A DNA stretch of 5,097 nucleotides from the NCBI GenBank assembly GCA_014191535.1, contig BJHC01000118.1, forward strand, positions 1 to 5,097, read 5' to 3'. Under the pieces are notes generated by a model that saw only the letters and a list, made by a program, of their open reading frames with translations, was not told the DNA's origin and did not search any database. Every line of letters begins with the position of its first letter. Position 1 is the stretch's first letter. The DNA comes from Cyanobium sp. GTDB taxonomy: Bacteria > Cyanobacteriota > Cyanobacteriia > PCC-6307 > Cyanobiaceae. Made by a program: the position numbers and the translations under genes. Positions 1-5,097 of this stretch are shown here, piece by piece.

Positions 1-297
1 CAGGGCCCAGGCCAGGTCCGGCGCCGTGGGGGCAGTGCTGGCGGGCAGCCCCAACTGGCCCACGGCCTCTCGGGCCGCCTGCAGCAGGGCCTCGTTGAGC
101 AGGCCGCTGATGGGGCCGTCGATGCGGCCGGTGCGGATCAATTGCTGTTGCAGCCAGGAGGGCTCCCACACCACCAGGGTGAAGGTGGCGGCCCCGCCCT
201 CCTCCTTGAGCCCTTCGCTCCACAGGCGGTTGAGGTAGTCGGGCACCTCCTGGGGTGGCAGTTCCAGCGGGGCTTGCAGGGTGAGCTGGGGAGCCAT
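1..297 (-). CDS. opcA: OpcA, glucose-6-phosphate dehydrogenase assembly/activator protein (N-terminal part)
   Basis: Only the first 99 codons are present; the gene continues past the left edge. OpcA is a cytoplasmic cyanobacterial protein that promotes oligomerisation and activation of glucose-6-phosphate dehydrogenase, the first enzyme of the oxidative pentose phosphate pathway. The visible protein begins MAPQLTLQAPLELPPQEVP and continues with a tract containing NRLW, FTLVVWEPSWLQQQL and GPISGLL, which I recognise as the OpcA N-terminus. The ATG at 297 is chosen because it gives this expected beginning. There is no convincing Shine-Dalgarno sequence before it, as at every other start in this window. 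It lies 72 bases after the zwf stop on the same strand with no terminator between, so co-transcription with zwf is likely. There are no cysteines in the visible part. Identification is from memory of the family, and the missing C-terminus cannot be assessed. Confidence 0.88.
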   Translation of the reverse strand, partial: MAPQLTLQAPLELPPQEVPDYLNRLWSEGLKEEGGAATFTLVVWEPSWLQQQLIRTGRIDGPISGLLNEALLQAAREAVGQLGLPASTAPTAPDLAWAL

Positions 298-369
298 GGC
301 GATCAGAACGGCGAGGGAACAGAGCGAAGGCGGTGGAAACGGCGGGGGTGGTGCTGGTGAGCTGTGGCT

Positions 370-1893
370 TCAGGGACGGCGCCACATCAGGCCGTCATCG
401 GCCAGCAGGTTGTCGGCGGCGCTGGGGCCCCAGGTGCCCGCTTCATAGGGGTGCACCGGCAGCTGGCTGGGGGCGTCCTCCATCAGCTCCAGCAGGGGCG
501 TGTAGAGACGCCAGGCGGCCTCCACTTCGTCGCTGCGGGTGAACAGGGTGGGGTCGCCGAGCATGGCGTCCGCCAGCAGCCGCACATAGCCCTCATCGGA
601 GGGCTCGCCGAAGCTTTCGTCGTAGCTGAAGTGCATGTCGACGGGTCGGCTGCGCATGCCCGAGCCGGGGGCCTTCACATCGAACACGAAACCAGCCCCT
701 TCGTCGGGCTGGATGCGCAGCACCAGCTGGTTAGCGGTGGGGCTGCCGCCGGCCGCATCAAACAGGTGCACCGGGGCCTCCCGGAAGGTGAGCACCACTT
801 CTGAGAGGCGTTTGGGCAGGCGCTTGCCGGTGCGCAGATAGAAGGGCACCCCCTGCCAGCGCCAGTTGTCGATGAACAGCTTCATCGCCACATCGGTGTC
901 GGTGGAGCTGTTGGGGTTCACCCCCGGCTCCTGCCGGTAGCCCGCCACCGGCTGCTGCACGGTGCCACCGGGGCCGTACTGGCCGCGCACACAGCAGCGC
1001 CAGGGTTCGTCCTCATGGGCCAGGCGAGCGGCCTGGAGCACCTTGGCCTTTTCGTTGCGGATCGCCTCCGGATCAAAGCGCCCCGGGGCTTCCATGGTGG
1101 TGAGCGCCAGCATCTGGGTGAGGTGGTTCTGCACCATGTCCCGCAGGGCGCCACTGGTTTCGTAGTAGCCGGCCCGCTCCTCGACCCCCACGGTTTCCGC
1201 CGCCGTGATCTGCACGTTGGCGATGTAATTGCGGTTCCAGATCGGCTCGAAGATCGTGTTGGCGAAGCGCAGCACCAGGATGTTCTGGACCGTTTCCTTG
1301 CCGAGGTAGTGGTCGATCCGGAAGATCTGCTGCTCCTGGCCGCAGCTCTGCACCACCCGGTTGAGCTGTTCGGCGCTGCTGTAGTCGGTGCCGAAGGGTT
1401 TCTCGATCACCACCCGGCTGCGGGCCGGATCCCGCAGCAGCCCGGCGGCCGCCAGGGCCCGGCAACCGCTGCCGTAAAAGGCCGGTGACACCGACAGGTA
1501 AAAGGTGCGGTTGCCGCGGGTGGCCTTAAGGCGGTCCAGGGCCTCCAGGCGGGTGCCCAAGCGCACCACGTCCTCGTTCTGCTGCAGGTCCACCGGCTCG
1601 TAGAACAGGCAGGCGGCGAACTGCTGCCAGGCGCTGTGGTGTTGCCGAACCTCATCGGCCATGGCTTCGGCCATGCGGTTGCGGAAGTCGTCGTCGCTCC
1701 AGGGGCGGCGGGCGCAGCCCAGCACGGCGAATTCACTGGGCAGGCGCCGCTGCCGGAACAGCTCAAACAGCGCCGGGATCAGTTTGCGGTGGGTGAGGTC
1801 GCCGCTGGCGCCGAAGATCACCAGGCATTGCGGGGCGATCACCCGCTCCTGGCGCAGCCCCACGCGCAGGGGATTGGTCTGGGTGGCGGGCAT
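370..1893 (-). CDS. zwf: Glucose-6-phosphate 1-dehydrogenase
   Basis: A complete 507-residue enzyme, the normal family length. It oxidises glucose-6-phosphate to 6-phosphogluconolactone with reduction of NADP+, feeding the oxidative pentose phosphate pathway in the cytoplasm, mainly in the dark in cyanobacteria. The N-terminal Rossmann nucleotide-binding motif GASGDLTHRKL is at residues 28-38. EKPFG is at 164-168, the substrate-binding signature RIDHYLGKE at 192-200, and the ALRDMVQNH segment ends in His257, which matches the catalytic base of characterised enzymes. The C-terminal domain ends LMWRRP. I chose the ATG at 1893 over a TTG two codons upstream (1899) because it gives the expected start just before TNPLRVGLRQERV. 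The gene is followed by opcA, its activator. It is separated from petH by that gene's terminator, so it needs its own promoter between about 1894 and 1959; no good -35/-10 pair is visible there. Cysteines occur at 23, 60, 95, 144, 184, 300 and 301, with none in the last 200 residues. Confidence 0.97.
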   Translation of the reverse strand: MPATQTNPLRVGLRQERVIAPQCLVIFGASGDLTHRKLIPALFELFRQRRLPSEFAVLGCARRPWSDDDFRNRMAEAMADEVRQHHSAWQQFAACLFYEPVDLQQNEDVVRLGTRLEALDRLKATRGNRTFYLSVSPAFYGSGCRALAAAGLLRDPARSRVVIEKPFGTDYSSAEQLNRVVQSCGQEQQIFRIDHYLGKETVQNILVLRFANTIFEPIWNRNYIANVQITAAETVGVEERAGYYETSGALRDMVQNHLTQMLALTTMEAPGRFDPEAIRNEKAKVLQAARLAHEDEPWRCCVRGQYGPGGTVQQPVAGYRQEPGVNPNSSTDTDVAMKLFIDNWRWQGVPFYLRTGKRLPKRLSEVVLTFREAPVHLFDAAGGSPTANQLVLRIQPDEGAGFVFDVKAPGSGMRSRPVDMHFSYDESFGEPSDEGYVRLLADAMLGDPTLFTRSDEVEAAWRLYTPLLELMEDAPSQLPVHPYEAGTWGPSAADNLLADDGLMWRRP

Positions 1894-1959
1894 GGGCAAC
1901 GCGGGGCGTGCGTGTCTCTGGTTTAACGAGCGCGCCGGGTAACCGCATGGCTTGGCAAC

Positions 1960-1983
1960 AAAAAAGCCCGCCGGGGGGCGGGC
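1960..1983 (-). terminator. Rho-independent terminator of petH
   Basis: Read on the minus strand, a perfect 7-base-pair GC stem (GCCCGCC / GGCGGGC) with a CCCC loop is followed directly by six T. It starts about 31 bases after the petH stop codon and lies upstream of the zwf start, so it should end the petH transcript and insulate zwf. On the plus strand the hairpin has no following T tract, so it works in one direction only. Confidence 0.92.
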
Positions 1984-2014
1984 CTGTGTGGAGTTGGAGA
2001 CCGGAGGGCCGGAT

Positions 2015-3289
<1,275 letters not shown>

Positions 3290-3318
3290 CTCGGCGTCCG
3301 AGGCAGGATCCGGTTAGG

Positions 3319-3346
3319 TTGACCCACTGAAATCAATCGCTACGTC
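3319..3346 (+). promoter_or_regulatory. Weak candidate promoter for the SRPBCC gene
   Basis: TTGACC at 3319-3324 is a good -35 match (five of six), followed after 16 bases by TACGTC at 3341-3346, a poor -10. Initiation there would begin only a few bases before the assigned TTG start, giving an almost leaderless transcript. If the real start codon is further downstream, the leader would be longer. Confidence 0.22.
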
Positions 3347-3357
3347 GGCTCGACCCC

Positions 3358-3939
3358 TTGACGCAGCTCTCGATCGACCCCACCAGCGCCCTTGCCGGGC
3401 CTGGGATCAGCCCCCTGCGGGCGGTCGAGACCGGCTGCTGTGAGCTCGACACGATCCAGCAGGAGATGGAGCGGTTGCCCGGAGGCTGCCGTCGCCTGGC
3501 GGTGCAGTTGCGCCTGGCCATGGATCCCCAATGGCTGTGGGCGGTGCTCACCGATTACGACAGCCTCAGCGGCTTCATCCCCAACCTGGAGTGTTCCCGG
3601 CTGCTCTGGCGCCGCGGCAACGTGGTGGGCCTGGAGCAGGAGGGCGCTCAGGTGTTCATGGGGCTGCGCTTCAAGGCCCGCGTGCACCTGGAGCTCACCG
3701 AGCATCTGGAGGAGCGTCGCCTCAGCTTCACGATGGTGAAAGGGGATTTCCGCCGCTTCGAGGGGGCCTGGCAGATCGGCGGTGACGGCAACATCACCAC
3801 CCTGCTCTATGAGCTCACCGTGCAGGGCTGCGTGGGCATGCCGATCGGCCTGATCGAGCAGCGCCTGCGGGATGACCTGGCCTCCAACCTGCGGGCCGTG
3901 CAGCAGGAAGCCCAGCGCCGTTCCGCCCTGGCAGCCTGA
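3358..3939 (+). CDS. SRPBCC (START/polyketide-cyclase/COQ10-like) family protein
   Basis: A 193-residue protein whose residues about 43-190 look like a START-like helix-grip domain of the cyclase/dehydrase type. The usual opening is GCRRLAVQLRLAMDPQWLW, then VLTDYDSLSGFIPNL, alternating beta strands with RFKARVHLEL and RRLSFTMVKGDFRRFEGAW, and the closing amphipathic helix GLIEQRLRDDLASNLRAV. Members of this superfamily bind hydrophobic ligands such as lipids, quinones or pigments; the ligand here is unknown, and no catalytic residue can be named. There is no signal peptide or membrane segment, so it is probably cytoplasmic. The start is uncertain: TTG at 3358 is the only usual start near the beginning of the open frame (in-frame stop at 3328), and the next ATG is codon 37 (3466), just before the domain. 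Residues 1-36 may therefore not be translated. It is divergent from petH and converges on tRNA-Glu. Its own terminator is not evident. Confidence 0.85.
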   Translation: MTQLSIDPTSALAGPGISPLRAVETGCCELDTIQQEMERLPGGCRRLAVQLRLAMDPQWLWAVLTDYDSLSGFIPNLECSRLLWRRGNVVGLEQEGAQVFMGLRFKARVHLELTEHLEERRLSFTMVKGDFRRFEGAWQIGGDGNITTLLYELTVQGCVGMPIGLIEQRLRDDLASNLRAVQQEAQRRSALAA

Positions 3940-3969
3940 GCCAGCCAGGCCCCAACGGGTCATGCCAAC

Positions 3970-3993
3970 AAAAAAGCGGCCGAGAAGGCCGCT
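3970..3993 (-). terminator. Rho-independent terminator downstream of tRNA-Glu
   Basis: On the minus strand AGCGGCC and GGCCGCT form a 7-base-pair stem around a five-base loop and are followed by a T tract. The stem begins 10 bases after the mature tRNA 3' end, so it should terminate the tRNA transcript. For the converging SRPBCC gene the same hairpin lacks a following T tract on the plus strand. Confidence 0.88.
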
Positions 3994-4002
3994 GGCTGGA
4001 GA

Positions 4003-4075
4003 TACCCCCAAGGGGATTCGAACCCCTGTCGCCTCCGTGAAAGGGAGGTGTCCTAGGCCTCTAGACGATGGGGGC
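4003..4075 (-). tRNA. trnE: tRNA-Glu (anticodon UUC)
   Basis: Read on the minus strand the 73 bases fold as a complete cloverleaf. The acceptor is GCCCCCA / TGGGGGT with discriminator A, and the D arm begins GTCTAGAGGCCTAGGAC. The anticodon stem CCTCC/GGAGG encloses the loop CTTTCAC with TTC at 4041-4039, and the T arm is AGGGG-TTCGAAT-CCCCT. The 5' end closely resembles chloroplast and cyanobacterial tRNA-Glu, including a G1-U72 pair. CCA is not encoded (TCT follows), so it must be added after transcription. Besides decoding GAA/GAG, this tRNA in cyanobacteria is the substrate of glutamyl-tRNA reductase, the entry to heme, chlorophyll and bilin synthesis. It lies on the same strand downstream of sasA, with about 137 bases between; no clear separate promoter is visible. 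Confidence 0.98.
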
Positions 4076-4192
4076 TAGGACTCGAAGGTTGCTCGGGGTG
4101 GGCTGATGAAGCTGAATCCCTTGCTGCGCCTGGCTTTTGGGCCGTCGCGCCTTCGATGCGATGACGTTACGGGTCAGAGGGGCCCTTCGTCA

Positions 4193-4230
4193 ATCAGGCG
4201 GCCCGTCGGCCATCAGGCGGCCCCTTGGCC
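4193..4230. repeat. 19-base tandem duplication across the sasA stop codon
   Basis: Two adjacent 19-base units, 4193-4211 (ATCAGGCGGCCCGTCGGCC) and 4212-4230 (ATCAGGCGGCCCCTTGGCC), differ at two positions. The second unit contains the TGA stop of sasA (TCA at 4213-4215 on the plus strand) and its last codons; the first unit is untranslated. Because 19 is not a multiple of three, the two units are in different frames relative to sasA. Confidence 0.85.
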
Positions 4231-5097
4231 ATCCCACACGGGCACGGTGAAGTGGAAGCAGGCCCCCTCGCCGGGTTCCGACACCACCCAGATGCGTCCA
4301 CCGTGCACCTCGGTGATGCGGCGGCACACCGACAGGCCCACGCCGAAGCCGGAGGTGGTGGCGGAGGTCTGCGGCAACCGCACCCGCTCCAGGAAGATGC
4401 GTTCCTGCTCGTCGCGGGGGATGCCGGGGCCGGAGTCGCAGATGCTCACCTGCAGCCACTGGCTGGTGCGGTGCAGGATCGTCAGGCTCACCCGTCCGCC
4501 ATCGGGGGTGTACTTGAAGGCGTTTTCCAGCAGGTTGAGCAGCACCTGGCGCATGCGGCGCTGATCGGCGAACACATCCGGCAGATCGGTGGGGATGTCG
4601 GTGATCAGTTCGAGGCCGCGGCCCACCCACAGCTTTTCCAGTTCGAGGATGGCCTCCGCCGCCACGGGGCCCAGGGCCAGCCGTTGGGGGTTGAACAGGG
4701 CTTCCCAGCGGGTGGTGCCCACCTCGAGGAGGTCTTTGGAGAGCTGCTCGATGTCATCCAGCCGCCGGCCGAGCACATCCCGGAAGCGGGTCTGGTCGAT
4801 CTGGCCGAGGTTGAGGCTCTGCAGGGCCAGCTTGGAGGCGGTGAGGGGGGTGCGCAGCTCATGGGCCACCATCCGCAGCAGCCGTTCCTGCACCCGCAGC
4901 CGCTCGATCAGGGTTTCGTTCTCCTGGCGCAGCACCAGCAGCTGGTCCTCCAGCTGCAGTTCCCGCTGGGTGCGGCTGCCGTCGCTTTCCACGGGCCGCA
5001 GGCTCATGCCCAGGCCGCTGACCACCTCCAGCTGCTGCCAGCGGGGCAGCCAGTTGCGCAGTTGATGCAGCAGCGTGTTGCCGGCGAACACCTGCCG
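4213..5097 (-). CDS. sasA: SasA, clock-associated sensor histidine kinase (C-terminal part)
   Basis: The last 294 residues are present; the start is beyond the right edge. SasA is a soluble cyanobacterial kinase that binds KaiC through an N-terminal KaiB-like thioredoxin-fold domain, autophosphorylates, and passes phosphate to RpaA to set circadian transcription. Only the very end of that N-terminal region may be visible ([21 protein letters not shown]). Visible residues about 44-76 are a Glu/Gln/Leu-rich coiled-coil stretch, leading into the H-box [10 protein letters not shown] with the phospho-accepting His at visible residue 79. The ATPase domain follows: N-box [14 protein letters not shown] (Asn188, Asn192), G1 box CDSGPGIP (220-227), the [11 protein letters not shown] lid/G2 region (250-260), and the C-terminal [13 protein letters not shown]. 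All catalytic motifs are intact. The protein ends VWDGQGAA. The assignment to SasA rather than another hybrid kinase rests on the pre-H-box sequence and overall similarity; the diagnostic KaiB-like domain is outside the window. Confidence 0.87.
   Translation of the reverse strand, partial: RQVFAGNTLLHQLRNWLPRWQQLEVVSGLGMSLRPVESDGSRTQRELQLEDQLLVLRQENETLIERLRVQERLLRMVAHELRTPLTASKLALQSLNLGQIDQTRFRDVLGRRLDDIEQLSKDLLEVGTTRWEALFNPQRLALGPVAAEAILELEKLWVGRGLELITDIPTDLPDVFADQRRMRQVLLNLLENAFKYTPDGGRVSLTILHRTSQWLQVSICDSGPGIPRDEQERIFLERVRLPQTSATTSGFGVGLSVCRRITEVHGGRIWVVSEPGEGACFHFTVPVWDGQGAA

Noticed and set aside
1893..1899. TTG at 1899 as the zwf start
   Set aside because: It adds only two residues to an ATG start that already gives the expected N-terminus, and no ribosome-binding site favours it.
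1894..1959. A zwf promoter in the spacer before the gene
   Set aside because: TTGCCA and TTAAAC are present on the minus strand but about 26 bases apart, too far for a sigma-70 pair; I could not support a specific site.
3340..4011. A 223-codon minus-strand open frame opposite the SRPBCC gene
   Set aside because: It overlaps the tRNA-Glu 3' end and its terminator, shows no recognisable domain, and is antisense to a frame with clear START-type protein features.
4076..4212. A small gene or tRNA promoter in the spacer between tRNA-Glu and sasA
   Set aside because: I see no persuasive coding frame, no -35/-10 pair and no T-tailed hairpin there; the only structure is the tandem repeat at its sasA end.
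4190..4630. A 146-codon minus-strand frame overlapping the end of sasA
   Set aside because: It is a +1-type shadow of the histidine kinase ATPase domain, rich in Arg, Pro and His. The sasA frame through the same region keeps all catalytic motifs, so there is no frameshift.

Overview
The window reads as ordinary core genome of a GC-rich, phycobilisome-bearing picocyanobacterium of the Synechococcus/Cyanobium lineage. This rests on recognisable cyanobacterial proteins (OpcA, a three-domain PetH, SasA), a tRNA-Glu without an encoded CCA end, and picocyanobacterial-looking protein sequences. The assignment comes from reading the sequence, not from a database search. I see no mobile element, CRISPR array or sign of recent transfer.

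Layout from left to right. The 5' end of opcA (minus strand, running off the left edge) follows zwf (glucose-6-phosphate dehydrogenase, minus) after a 72-base gap with no visible terminator, so the two probably form an operon. A clear intrinsic terminator lies between zwf and petH (ferredoxin-NADP reductase, minus) and ends the petH transcript. A 125-base divergent intergenic region separates petH from a plus-strand gene for a START/polyketide-cyclase-type (SRPBCC) protein of unknown function. That gene converges on a minus-strand tRNA-Glu(UUC), which has its own intrinsic terminator. After about 137 bases the 3' part of sasA (clock-output histidine kinase, minus) runs off the right edge; its stop codon lies inside a 19-base tandem duplication.

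Functionally the segment centres on NADPH. PetH makes NADPH from photosynthetic electrons in the light. Zwf with its activator OpcA makes NADPH from glucose-6-phosphate in the dark. SasA is the kinase that, in Synechococcus elongatus, relays KaiC phase to RpaA, which controls night-time carbon catabolism genes. tRNA-Glu supplies both translation and, through glutamyl-tRNA reductase, tetrapyrrole synthesis. No undescribed system is evident. The points most worth a second look are the basic Ala/Lys/Pro hinge of PetH, the tandem repeat at the sasA stop codon, and the uncharacterised SRPBCC protein divergent from petH.
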